From Ignelater luminosus (Eukaryota; Arthropoda; Insecta; Coleoptera; Elateridae), in NCBI GenBank assembly GCA_011009095.1, contig VTPC01008038.1:61713-125712 (forward strand): DNA of 64,000 bases, in the 5' to 3' direction. Shown in pieces: positions 12,457-25,429 of this stretch (its first letter is position 1; each line of letters begins with the position of its first letter). The notes under the pieces were generated by a model. That model was not told where the DNA came from. It searched no databases and worked only from the letters and a program-made list of their open reading frames with translations. The translations under genes and the position numbers were made by a program.

Positions 12457-13187
12457 GTTGCAAACCAATGCCATACACTGCTATTGTCCTCTTTCTTATG
12501 CCTGTTTAGAATATCTAACATATTACGGTACTTTCCAACCGTGTTAACATCGCAGGAAAAGGCATATACGCACCTTCAAAAGTCTTCCATTTAAATTTTC
12601 TCTGAATATTGTTCGTTGAGGAATTTTTTGCTATTCAAAAGAAGAATTCACATCGATCCACAACTTTAAAAAGAAAATATTTGTATGCATGATCAAATTG
12701 CAAAAATGAAAAATGATTTCGCCGATTTGAAATTGATTTTCTTTATTATTCGTACTTTTGACTGATTATAGCTTTACATGTTAGATTTCTTTTTTTAACA
12801 AATGGTGATGAGATTTTAAACGATTTTTTTCTAAAAAAACACTTTTCAAACAAACTCACAGCAAGCTTTTTGTATATTCAAGTGATAAACAATTAACTTC
12901 ATTTTATATCTTCAATTTTAATCTTATTAAACGAAATAATCCTTAACAAGTTAATAAAAGACTAATGCAAATAACCTTGTAAATACTTAATATTAATGTA
13001 ATTATAAAGAATATTTACTTTTTCACCCTCGGTTTTTTCTCCTATAAAATCTGTTTTTATAAAGAATACTTTATTTGCTGTTGAAATAGGGATCAAAATT
13101 GTCTCCACAAAGATTTTCATCCCTTGAAGCGAAGGACGAAGGGAGAATGTATGATCCTATTAGAGGCCAGGCAACAAATGGCAGTGA
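12457..13187. other. Spacer, nothing recognised
   Basis: A+T-rich DNA without an identifiable gene or repeat. Composition rises in G+C again from about 13110. Confidence 0.45.
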
Positions 13188-13208
13188 CCGGAAGTGATAC
13201 GCCCACGC
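13188..13208. promoter_or_regulatory. Adjacent ETS and EGR-type motifs
   Basis: CCGGAAGTG (13188-13196) is a strong ETS-family motif. CGCCCACGC (13200-13208) is the reverse complement of GCGTGGGCG, the EGR/Zif268-type zinc-finger site. The two are three bases apart inside a G+C-rich patch of about 130 bp in otherwise A+T-rich DNA. Enhancer or promoter function is inferred, not shown. Confidence 0.35.
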
Positions 13209-14440
13209 ACGGCGAGGACAGCCGAAAGGGGTTCTAATTTATCGAATTTGATCAGACAGGAATGATAAAAACGGGAAGGGGAACATTTTATTATTTTTTT
13301 ATGGAATCAAAAAATGCAGTAATAAAAAGAATTCTCATCAAAGTTTTAAATTCGCTTATTATTATTATTTCTGAGTGCAAAATAAAATTATTGAATGGCT
13401 GTTAATGGCTAAATACTGTTTAAGTTGATTTAAAAAATTACAAGAGACTGCCTCGTGCAACTAAAATGAAAATTTCAAAGCACTTAAGACGAAGCAACTT
13501 TTGGCCGCGTGCGTTCAATATCCATGAATACTAGTAAATGATTGATAGTCTTCTCGAAACCCTGCCAAGCCACATAGAATTAAATATTGAATTTTAATGC
13601 GCCTTCTATCGTTCTTTCGTGCTTGTACAATCATTTACAAGCCCTAAAAAATGATTGCTTTAAATAGAAAATGGAATATAGTTTTCTCAAAAACGTGATT
13701 GTCTAATAAATCTGGGAGAGAATTTTAACCTACCCGCCAAGTGGGTTAAATTGTTTTTAACTATTAGTAACTGTTAATCTTGATTTAAAATTGACCTAAA
13801 TGTTTTCTTTCAATAAAATTCATACAAGAAGTAAATAACACCCTTGAACATGTAGGCCACGCATAAGCGATGTGGTTATATTGGTTGCCTATATCTAATT
13901 ATAAGAGAACGGATTTTTAGGTATCAGACTTTCGCAACTTTGTTTATTACAAAACAATATTTGGCATACATATTTCTGTCTATTACCTATAACTCATCAG
14001 AATTGTAGATACCCAAATCAATCTATTTATTTGAATCTTTTCACTCTTTTTTAACTGTTCTTACTTATATCTTTTAATTTTATCCTTATCTTCCATTTTG
14101 TCCCTAGGTTAACGTTTCTTTTAATTGTTATTTTATTTCTAATCTCTTTTGTGTTTGTTTATAGAGGTGATAGCTAAGAGAAACAAACGCTAATATTTAA
14201 CGTGAAATGCAAGGTCGATTAGGTATTGCTAAAGTGCTAGCTTCAGATTGTGTTACACAGTAAATATAAAACAATTTTAGAGAATCGTATTGATAAATAA
14301 CAGTTTCCTTAAAATATGCTTTAATTTGTTTATTTCAAATCTCAATTTTGCATCGTAAACCGTTTTTTGGAGATATAATCACATTTGCTTATTTTTTGGT
14401 AACTGTATGTCAAATCGAAAAATTGTTCACGGGTGTTAAG
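13209..14440. other. Spacer with a small hairpin
   Basis: No gene recognised. A 32-bp imperfect inverted repeat spans 13721-13752 (arms AATTTTAACC and GGGTTAAATT). Confidence 0.45.
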
Positions 14441-14595
14441 CAGTGGTGTATTGGGGTGGAAACGCAGAGCAACGCCGTTCCCCTACTTACCAATAAAAAC
14501 TAAATATTCTTTTAAAAATCTAATTATTTTATATAATAAATGTGTAATATGACCATCAGCGTTCCCCCACTATTTTTCTTAGCTATATATCATTG
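14441..14595. mobile_element. hAT-type MITE, 155 bp, with 8-bp target-site duplication
   Basis: The left end begins CAGTGGTGTAT and the right end, read inward on the minus strand, begins CAATGATATAT: 8 of 11 bases match and all three differences are transitions. Similarity continues inside, with GGGGTGGAAACGC on the left and GTGGGGGAACGC on the right. The element is flanked by GTGTTAAG (14433-14440) and GTGTTAAA (14596-14603), an 8-bp target-site duplication with one transition. A CA-G-TG start, short terminal inverted repeats and an 8-bp duplication are hAT hallmarks. There is no coding capacity, so it would depend on a hAT transposase elsewhere. Confidence 0.8.
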
Positions 14596-14632
14596 GTGTT
14601 AAATTATAAAAATTATAAAACGTACTTGCAAA

Positions 14633-14664
14633 TTAGTATCAGCAAGAGAAACAACCTCTGCGTA
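14633..14664 (+). repeat. Dispersed short repeat, copy B
   Basis: Near-identical to 4454-4486 (TTAGTATCAGCAAGAGAAAC then TGCGTA). It begins about 30 bp beyond the target-site duplication of the hAT-type MITE, so that MITE may have landed beside or inside this older repeat. Confidence 0.5.
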
Positions 14665-16211
14665 AACCTAAGTTTTGGAGTCAAGTGAGCAGGACAAAAA
14701 GATGCGTTGCAAGAGCTCTAAAACTAGTACACCACAACGATAAATAACATTCCGATGTAACTGTACGTGCGAATCCAATTATTCAGAGTACTAATCATTA
14801 ATTATCTATAGGGAACTGTCAAACGGAGATTGCAAAGCAAAAACATTACCCAAAACTGTCATCTAAGTACCAATAAAACAAAAGACAAGGACGGTTGAGA
14901 AGTACCTGAAGGTTTGTTAAGCTACAGAAGCAAAACCGTTTAGAAAATATATTTCAACTGTACCTTATGCAAAAAACTAAAACTGAAAGCTATCGACGCA
15001 AAAGACATTCTCAAACAAATAATCTTGGACCTAGAGAAAAGCTTCTGGGTGAACAAAATTCTACTTTAATCATCACTTCTAAAGTACAGAATTATTTAAA
15101 ATCGTTCATGGCCCCGTCCATCCGTTCAGACAAAAGCAAATACGTTGGATAAAATAATAAGAAAGTAAGTGGAAATCACGTTGGTAATCAAGAACAAACT
15201 AAATGGGCGTATTCAGAGACTATCAGCTGCTAACTAGCAGAAGTTTTGTCAGCGCGTGCTAGGTTTCGGAAGAGAACGATGTCCTAATAATTCTGCTGTT
15301 GCAGCTGTCACAACATTTTGTCTTTTTGATGCGAGTTTGAATAGATGCTGAGTAAAATTCTATGTGGCTTAGTAGACTAATGTCTCGACTTGTACTTTAC
15401 AGATTTCTAGATTTTGTTTTTAATTTTGCCCGGTAACCCGGACAAAATTCCACTGTAGCTGACTCAAAGTAACAACAGCTTTTTATCTTATGAGCAAAAA
15501 ATGCTCTTTAATGCAGGCAGTTTCTAAACTTCTTTAACGTTTTGTTTAAGGCATGGAGAGACGACCAGAAAACTGCAACTCCTAAACTGATTCCGAAGCA
15601 GTTGAGATCCTGGAGATAGGTCAGTGAGAAAAAGAATACCTCAATTAAATTAACTTAGATCCTTCCAAGTTTATACCTTGAAATAACCAGGGATAGATGA
15701 GATAGCAAAGAGCGGCCAGGAAAATGGAGCAAATATGATTGCAGCTTAGTTTTGCTCAAAGATATAGCGCCGGCCTACTGGGAGAATTACCTCTGTTTCG
15801 TCGGCCTCATCCATCCCCGAGAAGAATATTGGCCTGATTTGCATATAAAAACTTTAGGCGATAATCACCCAAAGAAGTTAGCAGCGTTGATAGTCTTAGG
15901 TTTCACTTGCCTTTGTTATGGCGCCTTTGTGCAGGACAACTCAGTCACTTGTTTGTGGCGGCAGCTTGAAATTTTAGTGTATTATTTTGTTACCACAAAA
16001 ACATAAAACATAAACTACGGTAGCATAAAATAGATTCAGTTCTGCACGGTGTTGGGCATACTTTCAGCTAGAATAACTCTTCTGGTACTTCACAATAGAT
16101 CCAAAAGACCTCGCTTGCCCCCTTGGCTCCCAGGGTAAGTTTTCTGTAATATTAAGAATAACAAAACAATAAGCTTCAATGAAGGGAGCAAATAAAAGAT
16201 TTAATATAGGA
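14665..16211. other. Spacer, possible decayed transposon DNA
   Basis: Plus-strand frames at 14967-15152 and 15752-16006 have no recognised domain. The second lies in a G+C-richer patch (15752-15840). A G+C-rich spot near 16105-16135 (CTTGCCCCCTTGGCTCCCAG) looks like a transposon end but has no visible partner. Confidence 0.35.
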
Positions 16212-16247
16212 AACCCAATTAACATCCAACACAAGAGAGGAAAAGCC
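16212..16247 (+). repeat. Short dispersed repeat shared with 19689-19724
   Basis: AACCCAATTAACATCCAACA here and AACCCAATCGACATCTAACA at 19689 match at 17 of 20 positions and both continue into a purine-rich run. Similarity fades beyond about 37 bp. This is probably a remnant of one old family. The identity is unknown. Confidence 0.4.
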
Positions 16248-19200
16248 TATGTAGACTCAGAAGTAATACATTTGAATGATATTGATCTGAATAAAGGGTC
16301 AATTGATCCTCTTCAAAACCATTTCATTTCTGTCAGTTATCACATCTATCCTTATCTATATCAAACTTCTATCTTTTAATGCTCTCTTTACAGAAACTCA
16401 TTTATTTAAAGATTGGAAAGAGCTAGAGTCTCTGAACAAAATCCATTGAACTCAGAAAACTACAAGCTACAGTTTTCATTTGTTATTTTATTTTTGTATG
16501 CAATTCCTAACAATGAAAACAGTGAAAACGAGATGTAAAGATTTAATTTCTGTTTTTTGAAATTTTAACTTTTAGGTATTACATGACTCAGCTCGTAAAG
16601 AAATGATTTTATGAGACTTTGAAGATCAAAGTTTTTCAAAATTGAACCTAAATTAAACTTTGACATCCCCGGTTGGCATACAACAACACTTCTCAGTTTT
16701 AGCTGAGGACAAGACATTTGCAAGAGTAATCAATTGTGAAAATTTGAAGTTTGATATTAAAGGTTGTAGTAATGCTTTTAGATTGCAAAATATATTTTTT
16801 GAATTTAATCATACATAAATGCCAACCGTCAGGTTTCTCCTAATCTGATCTGGCTTTATTATTATAATTGCAATTCTACTTAAATCATTAAGACCAAAGC
16901 CAATGTGTGGCTTGCAACTTATTTTTCTAATCGATGCACAATTGTTTCTTCAACTAAGAATATCTCAGCAAAGTTGAAAAACCTCATAGTAAGAGGTTAT
17001 TAAACACAAATGCCTAAAATGGCCACATTTAAGCAAAAATCTTGCACAAAACTTTGCCGATCTAAAAGTACTTATATATCTTTGAACTCGAATCCCAACT
17101 AATATAATAATAATAACAATATCTGGGTCACAATTCATCCAGAAAGACAAAAACAATTAACCATCAGACATGCTTTGCATCCATTACAATAAAAAGTTGG
17201 TTAGTTGGTTCAAGACCATGAAAACCAATTTTCTATTTTAACTTTCTTGGAGTTTTGATCTTGATTTACAACTCATTTTGAACATTGGTGTGTTTACACA
17301 ATAGAGCCTATTTGTTACAGGGTTCAAATTGAACCAGATCTTTTGGCCAGTTTCGATGTCATTTTTTCTTTCACCAAGTTTTGTGTGTCAGATAGATCAT
17401 TCGACAGACTTTTGAGCGAGTATGTTTAACCAACCTAGCAACTTCAAAAAAAAAGGTGAACCAAACATATTTGGTTCCAACCAAGATTCTATTAATCATC
17501 AAGCCCAAGCCCAAAGTTTTCAAATATACAACCTGCCGTTTCCTACTATTATTTTTCTGATCCTGCTGATATGTGCCATAAAATACGTGCACGAATTCTA
17601 GTAAAACAAAACTAAGTCGCCACATCTCTTATTTAAAAAAGATTTTCTCTGATTCCATTAAAAGATACCTCGAAAGTTTCTTATTCGTGGGAGAAAAATA
17701 AACAACTCACAATGCTAAAAGTCAAACATTACTTTATTGTCTGTCATAGTACTTCTTAGGAACCAAATCGGTTTGCTATAGCACAGTTCATTTTAAAAGA
17801 AAGCAATAATTTATATCAGAGTGTATTATCTTACTCAAAATTTGAAACAATTTGAAACAATACATATTTGGCACACACTTGTAAAAAGTATGCATAACAC
17901 TTTTAGCAAATTAGCAGTAACAGAATGAAAGAGATTATCTCTAAAAATGGAATATTATTTTTTGTATCTTAATAAAAAAGGCAGTAAATTTGCAGAGTTC
18001 GTAAGGCAACATTCGTGTTAAATAAGTTCCGTGTTTAGGGGAAGTTACTTCCGCTTTGTACTGTATTCTTCTTTTAAATTTATGGATGTTCCTCTCTTGT
18101 CGTTTGTTGTGGAGAACTCGTCTTAATTAGTTAAATGTTAAGGCATTTTGTATATTCTCAGATGTGCGCTTTTATTTTTGTACAACATTAGTGTTGCTCT
18201 AGAAGTTTCTAGACAAAAATAGGCAGTTAGGGAATATTATGGTAAATTACATCGAGAAAACTTTAGAATTAAATTAATAACGCGTGCTTAGAGTGTTATG
18301 TTTGTTGTTAATTCCAAACTGTTTGGTAAAATAAATAGTGAGGTAATTAGCAAAATTAAACAATTGTTTTAAAATAAAGAAAAAATGTTAAGTACTACCT
18401 ATCCTATTTGTTTATTTTTAAATCAAGATTCAATAGTAATAAAATGAAATAATCCTAAAAGGTAATAATTACAAGAATCTACAAAACGTTACAACCTTAA
18501 AATTGGTTATGCTTTAAAAATGAATAGCAAGAAAACGTCGACAAACTTTTCAGCACTCGACAACCTTTTATGTATTTAGTTGGTTAATTATACCATTAAT
18601 TCGTTTTAACAGCGTACAACCCTTTGACACGCAAGGAATGTGCTACGAAAACGCAATTTAAAGTCCTAATATTATAATTATTCCGGCTTTTAACCATCGC
18701 AATAAAATTAAAATTGGCCTCCTTTAACAAGTTTCTCGTCATTTAACTGCATCAAATACTTGTCCTTTATATAATTCGTTTGATGTTTACAAAATGCCCT
18801 CTTTCTTTGATCTAATGAAAATTTCAAATGAGGTTTACCTTTTTCTACCGTTATTCAAATTGCTGTAACAGGAAAAAAAATCAGTTTTAAAAGCTACCGG
18901 AAAGTACTTTATTGGCATATAACAGGAAAAGTTTTATTTGTTTTTCTTTTGCTGCTTAATTCCATAAAACAAAAATATATATTAGATAAAAAAGTCGGTT
19001 AAATTATATTATACCTATTGTCAAAACGTTGTTTTTATAAAACAGAATAGCAAAGAGGAAGCCGTTAATATAATGGTATTGCAGAAAGGAAGCTTTTGAT
19101 CGAAGAAGCGTTATGATATTGAAAAATAATAATTCCTTTATAAAGCGTTTTTTTCATCAGTTGCTTCATGATGTTTTCTCTCTTTTTCGTTGTTATTATC

Positions 19201-19688
19201 AAACCGTTTTTAAGATTTTAAAGGACTTCTAATCGTTTATTCTTTGCGGTTTTAGAACTTCCAGATATCATAAATTTATTCAATAAACTTTATTGGCTAC
19301 GTAAAATCCGCAATCGATATAGTAAACAGATTGTAACAATATAATCATCTTACGATTTGGTTCGTATGTACAATGATGAAAAAAGATCTCTTCATGTATG
19401 TGTTATATGTCTTTGAACCATTCTGTTAACTTCAGTAATTGCACTTTTATGATAACCACTCAAGACCAAAACTTCCTTTGTATCTTACCACTTTGTTGCC
19501 ATCGAGCCCAACACTTTCGAATCTCTTCTTTGTTCAAGCTTACCTTCAGACTTTTGGTACATCCTTTTGATGTCAAATTACTCTTTTGATGCCTTATACC
19601 AAATTCAAGGCAATGTTCTTTTCTTACTTGATTACCAGGTCAAGTTCTTTTTAATGGTAAAAATAAAAGGCATAACAAGTAAGTAAGC
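16248..19688. other. A+T-rich spacer
   Basis: No gene recognised. A perfect tandem duplication of TTTGAAACAA lies at 17841-17860. Minus-strand frames around 16965-17156 and 17371-17625 are A+T-rich and featureless. Confidence 0.45.
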
Positions 19689-19724
19689 AACCCAATCGAC
19701 ATCTAACACAATGGGAAAAAACCC
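19689..19724 (+). repeat. Short dispersed repeat, second copy of 16212-16247
   Basis: See the match at 16212. The surrounding 19.4-19.95 kb region has slightly higher complexity and could be an old transposon remnant, but no protein motif was recognised on either strand. Confidence 0.4.
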
Positions 19725-22700
19725 AAGTTTTCTCTGGTCCCTGAAAAAGTAACTGCTGCAACTTTATACCAACATGACAACTTGTGCCGCTCTCTGTACT
19801 ATGTAATTCAGTTTTTCCTGGTTGACAGTAATAAACAAAAAATCGCTTACATACACAGTAAAGAACATTTAAAAACCTTACGTGCAGCTAGGGTAAGCTC
19901 ACTAATATTGTAAGACTTATAATATCCCCTGGGGAAATACAGTCTGGACGATATCAAGAAGAAGCTGTCTCTTCTGTAGAAAAGGCCCAAGTTTGTGGCA
20001 CCTCGATATTTTCATAGAAACTTGACCACTATTTAACATTTTTGGGAAATGAGTTTAAGACAGTTCCATAATTTCGATTACAAATTTTTAGTTGCTTGCT
20101 TTAATATTTACTAAAAAGATACTTGCTGGTTTTATTAACGTGATGGTTTGTGCTGACTACAATTCTTAATTCTGATGTTTTCTTTTGAATCTTGAAGCTA
20201 CCAGTTTCTTTTTACCGTCTTTGTCTACTACCTAAAACTTATGCTTACCTATTGTTATGTGAAACTCACGCTTTTTCTAAAATTTGTTTATCTCTCTTTT
20301 TATTTATTCTCCCAAAATTTATCTTTGTTATATCACAATTTGATTGTATGAAAAACAAGCGAAGCTGATCAGTTCGAGGTTTCTTCTTGTAATGAAAATC
20401 AGTTTAATGAACCTAATTACATCTATTTTGATTGGGAGGGTTTGGTACTGGGCGTCTTAAAGTTTGCAAAAGCTATTAGGAACTGCATTTAAAGTCTTTT
20501 TACCTTTTACCTCAAGATATTTATGGAACCTTCTTCGAAAGTAAAAGTTTTTCATCCAATATAATTTCATACCGTCAAGCTTATAAATTAGTAATAGATC
20601 TGATAAAAGAAAGTGTCTCAGCAAGTAATCACAACAAAAAGGAATCTCATTCGGTAATTATACTATAGTTATGTGGAAGCTTTTCAGTTCTAAAATCTAT
20701 GAAATGAAATTTCACTTCTGAGTCAAAGCAGAAGAATGCCTAAATTGAATAAATGCCTTGATTTGATACGTCTAGCAATATTCCAGGACTAATTTAAAAC
20801 GTTATGTAGTCAATATTTAGAACAAAAAGGTAAATTACAAAAAGTCAACAGAAAAACTTACACATCTAGCTTCCAGATTTCTTGAAAAGTCAATTTATTT
20901 TCTATTTAATGATATTATGTATCTTTCAGTGTTAATTCTTACTTGTACTATCCAAACTATCTAAATAAAATCGAACCACCTTTTTGATTTGGTACCGGAT
21001 TATCAAATCAATTCGAAGATGTTGCGCAGTTTTTGGACTAGAGAGACTAACTATTTGTTTCCAAATTGAATGAAACTATGAAAACTAAACTACATTAAGT
21101 CTTGGTCTCTGATGAAGATCAAACTAGACATCTGTAAGATTTAGAAATCATGCAAGTATATAGTTTTGTCTCAATATTTCATGTCATCTTAGGATTACCT
21201 TACTAATTTACTATTTTTAAAAATTTTATTTTACTCGAAAATATCATCTTATAAGATATCCAGTATTTTACAAATCTTTATTATCATCTTGATCAAAGTG
21301 AAGCTTCTATCAGAGAAGAAAGATGGAAGATCACATATGGTTAACTTTTTGTCTGATTAACGTTCTTAATGTTTACAGTCAACAAACAATTCTAATTACT
21401 TCGGAGAAACATTTCAGTTCATTACAATTAAATTTAATTTTGAAGTCATTTTGACCTTTTTCTATTATTTTTATTTTTCACATTCTAGATAGTACGTCGA
21501 ATATGCATATACTAAAGTAATAGGTAAGTGTCCCTCTGTTGAAACTCTTGAGTAGACTAATATATTTCAAAAGATGCCATCGCTCCAATTTGTATTTCAA
21601 TTCTTCGAACTTACAGATTTCCTTAGACTTATTAGAAACAGTTGCCAAATGTGATCGATGAGTTCGAGAGAAGAAATACATCGACGGCGTTCAATTATTT
21701 TGAACTTTTTATCAAAGACATATTAATAATCTGTTTTATTATCTTGCTTCTAAGTATCTGTATTGGAAAAAATCAGAATCGTTGCGACCTCTATTGGAAA
21801 TTTAGAAACTAATATGAAGGCGAATACACTTGCCACAACAGTGAAGCGTGTCTCAGAAACAGTCGTAAATAGTATTTGGAGATTTATAGGCAAGTCTAGC
21901 AAAATTGATTGCAGCCCTTTTTCTGCCATATTGATGAGATTTGGCATCATCTGTTGATTGATGATCTTTGCCAATAAGAACATACTTTCAGACAAAAGAC
22001 ATAAAAAACAGTTTTCACATTAAGTTCAAAGTGAGGCATGCTCGACCATGTATGAGATATTGGAGGCCTACTTATGTTCGAACTGACTTTTATAGTTTAT
22101 GAAAAGGACCATCAACTATACAGATCTGAAAGTGTAGCCCACACGAAAATAAATATCACCGATACTTTGCTTACAATCCTGCACTTTTCTGTTCGCCATT
22201 GAAATATCCATGGCACATTCTTACAAACTAAACCTATTGGCCAAATTTCCCGTTTTCGTGTCTACTTTAGCTGTTTTTGATCATAGTTCCATATCTCTCC
22301 TAAGTTAGCTAAGAGCAGCCTATGATGTGAGACAGTCGTGCATTTTATTTCTTTATGTTCTTACCATCAGAAGACAAATTTCAAACAAAACATCGGTTTC
22401 TAGTTTTTTCTTCTCTCCCTACAAGTTTTTACTTCTTTGCCTCATTATTTTGTTTGTTTGAGATTTTGAATCTGTTAGAGTTAGTATAAAGTTGCGAATT
22501 GGATCTCTTCACACTCTTTTTTTTAAAGCCTGGTTATCATCCTGGTTTTCAGTAACACAACGTCAGATGTCTTAATTTACTACATCAAGGACTTCAAGTC
22601 AAAGGGCATACATTGATGGTGCCAACGTGTATCTGTTTCAACATTTGGAATCAATACAGTTCAAGGCAAAAAACATTTCTATGCATTCCTATGAAACAAT

Positions 22701-23640
22701 AACATTTAGGCCATTAGGTCTTCCCAGTAATTGGGTTTTACAGCTCCTTCAAGCTAATCGGTTATTATTAAGGCGCTAAGGCTCGTTTTTAAGATTTTCT
22801 GTTGCGCTTACATTTCTCAAGAGATGATCAATGAGTTAAGTATTCTAGATTTGTTCTAACTCATTGAACATTTAAGAATAGTAAGATTTCTATATTTTTA
22901 TGATCGAGTTTCTATACAGTTTCATTGCGATCAAAGGAATCAAACTATCACTGACCCATTTATCTCACTCAAGATGTCCATTGTAGTCTCTGTTGTATTT
23001 CTACAGTTAGCATTAATGCTGAATTTGATTACATTGCTATTTTGAAATATTGTCTTAATCACGATACGAAGAGGAAAATAAGCCAAACAGCTTACAGACT
23101 TAAATCCTCTTTCCATCCTCAGAGATTTGGGCAAGGCTTTTGTTAAGTTAGTGGAATAGTGTCTATATCTTTAAATCTTGTGCTCAAAGACCTAACACAC
23201 GTTTGGGCGGTTTAATGTTATTTTTCTGCTCGCTTTAGGTGATTCACATCTTTTTGTATTGGAACAAGTGTAACTTATTTTTGAATAGAGTCTACTACTT
23301 TTGTTGTTGAATTGTTAGTATCTGATATTACTTGTCATGTTATACTACAAGTGTTTGAGTACCTCTCATCGTTTCCATCATATCTTACAGTACTTTTTGA
23401 TCAATGCCATAAGCTTTAGAACAGACTGTAGACAGATATAATTAATGTGAAAATGTCTTGAGACTCCTCGAAACAGACATCGTAAGAACTTTGTAAAGTA
23501 AGATTCTAATCTTCAAGTTGTTTCATTCAAAATAAATGTTTAAAAAGCATTAATGTTTTATAAACATTAGATTAGCTAAAAGTTTGAAGTGATCAGAAAA
23601 CCTCACCTTTTTGATGCAATAAAAAAATAATTAGTAAAAT
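19725..23640. other. A+T-rich spacer with antisense-overlapping short frames
   Basis: No recognised gene. At 21750-21995 both strands are open for 64-81 codons. The minus-strand product would be hydrophobic (ILFTTVSETRFTVVASVFAF), which is unremarkable in such DNA. An AATGTTTA/TAAACATT inverted pair lies at 23536-23569. Confidence 0.4.
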
Positions 23641-23661
23641 TGTTTTGTTGTTGTTGTTGTG
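23641..23661. repeat. (TTG)n microsatellite
   Basis: A short run of about five to six TTG units. Confidence 0.8.
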
Positions 23662-24544
23662 TAAATTCCTGTAAGGCATATAATTCGAACGAACTCATTT
23701 AATTGACTTTATCAGTGTAATTTCGTTGTGTTCAACATGAAAATAACAATATTATTATCTTTAGAGACAAAACTATTTTATTACAAAAAGTTCTTTTCCA
23801 AACAGCACAACACATAAGAATATTTTATAAGAAGAAAAAAGGAAAGAAAAACTAAAACTAAAATATAAGTTTGTCTCGTTTTTGTAGTTCGAACGAAACT
23901 AAAATTGTATACAAAACGTAGTAATTTTAAAGTAAGGAAGCTGAAAGAAATTTAAATTTTAATTCAGTGTCATGACCCATTTTTCAGGAGTCAGTGTTAA
24001 TGAAAATCTGAAGTAAGTCAAGGCGAAGGCTGCAATTAAAAATCGATCTCGTCTCTCTTCTCTTTTCTTTTATACTTTACTTTCTCCGGAATGAAGGCGG
24101 TAAATAATGGAGCATGCAACAGATTGTTGCTCAAAAGCGTTTTCTTATTTTCTGAGGGAAGTTATTACAAAGTTGGGATTCCCTTTTTAATTCTTAATTG
24201 TTGTTTGATTTTCGCTACTAATGGAACAACTCTATAAATTTACAAACTTAATATTTAAATTTATTTTAAATGAATTTGCTAAACTTTTCAGAGAAAGTGC
24301 TAAATATTTTCGAAAGTAAATTTAATCGAATTACTAAAGGATTTTAATTTCCATTCTTAAAATGTACTGCTTTGAAATTCCAATGTCAGTTAGAAAAAAC
24401 CGCAGTCGTAATGCATTCAAGACGTGCTAACTTTTAAAAGTTTTTTACCTTTAACGAAGAGAATTTATTAAAAAAGTTATTTCTACAAAATAAAACAATG
24501 AACAAGAAGTATGAATATTAGGTTGAAGTTAATTCAACTTATAT
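23662..24544. other. A+T-rich spacer
   Basis: Nothing recognised, apart from a pyrimidine-rich stretch near 24050-24085. Confidence 0.45.
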
Positions 24545-24960
24545 TTAGGTTACATCAGTACAAATTCCTAGATATCTTATTAACAAAATGACACAATTGT
24601 AACCCCCAGACAAGGTAAAGGCATCGATTCGATCAAAGCCACCTAATATGACAACAGTTTCTACTAATTGAGTGAAGGAGGTGTAATAATGGATTCCAGC
24701 CCAGTTCTGCCCCTTTAATTTAACTAGGACTTCGGTAATTAAATAAAAGCACACACGTTGCTACCACACGCGTTCAAAATGGCCGCCGCGCAGAGCTGTT
24801 TGGACCTAAATTAATTTCAACTAAAGTTCCTCTCCTCAGGCTCTGCTTCGGGTTCGAACCGCAACCTCCTTTAGATCCTGCACGGTAGTTCAGTTTAGTA
24901 GTTGCGGTTTTCCTTGGCTCGCATTCAATGATTACACAGCACAGTTACCCCTTAAGATAA
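24545..24960 (+). other. G+C-richer patch with possible small exon and ATG
   Basis: The patch contains AAAATGGCCGCC at 24777, a good start context that also resembles a YY1/Pho site, but the frame closes after 11 codons. On the plus strand, 24840-24884 is framed by a pyrimidine-rich acceptor (CCTCTCCTCAG) and a donor (CACG|GTAGTT). These 45 nt are open in two frames, one reading LCFGFEPQPPLDPAR. A 69-codon minus-strand frame at 24754-24545 has no known domain. The patch could be a gene 5' region; each piece alone is weak. Confidence 0.25.
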
Positions 24961-25429
24961 CTCTACCTGCAACCAATTATACATAGATCTATAAAGGGTT
25001 ACTTACATTATTAGGTCTAGAAGTAAAAACTATTTTGAAAATACAATAAATAGTAAAGTTTAATGCTTTTTATAACGTAAGACAAAAATCACTTCGCGTA
25101 AAAAAATATATATCCCAATAGTATTTATAATTATCAAACAATATAATTAATTACGTCTCAGAAAAGTCAACAATTAATTTTTTTTAATTAAAAAATTATG
25201 TCTAATTTGTGTTTAAATTCCAGACGTGGTTTTATTTAACACGCGTGGTTTTAATAATAATTTCTGCTAAGAAAATTAGTTGTATATACATGTGGGCAAC
25301 GGAAAGGGTTCTGAATGTAAGCCTTAAACTTACAACAGTGCGACAAGCTTCGCCTCCAACTAATTAAACTTTCTAACTAGCACGGCTTAGCTGTACCTAC
25401 GTTAGGGCGCACTACGTGTGTTCCTGCAG
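24961..25429. other. A+T-rich spacer
   Basis: Nothing recognised. G+C content rises from about 25320. Confidence 0.45.

Noticed and set aside
14440-14476. Partial resemblance to a common cDNA template-switch oligo (AAGCAGTGGT and AACGCAGAG words)
   Set aside because: The words are interrupted, and the segment is fully explained by the terminal repeat of the hAT-type MITE with its target-site duplication.
24850-24859. GGTTCGAACC as a pol III B box of a tRNA or SINE
   Set aside because: No matching T-stem, A box or cloverleaf could be built on either strand. The word is a simple palindrome.
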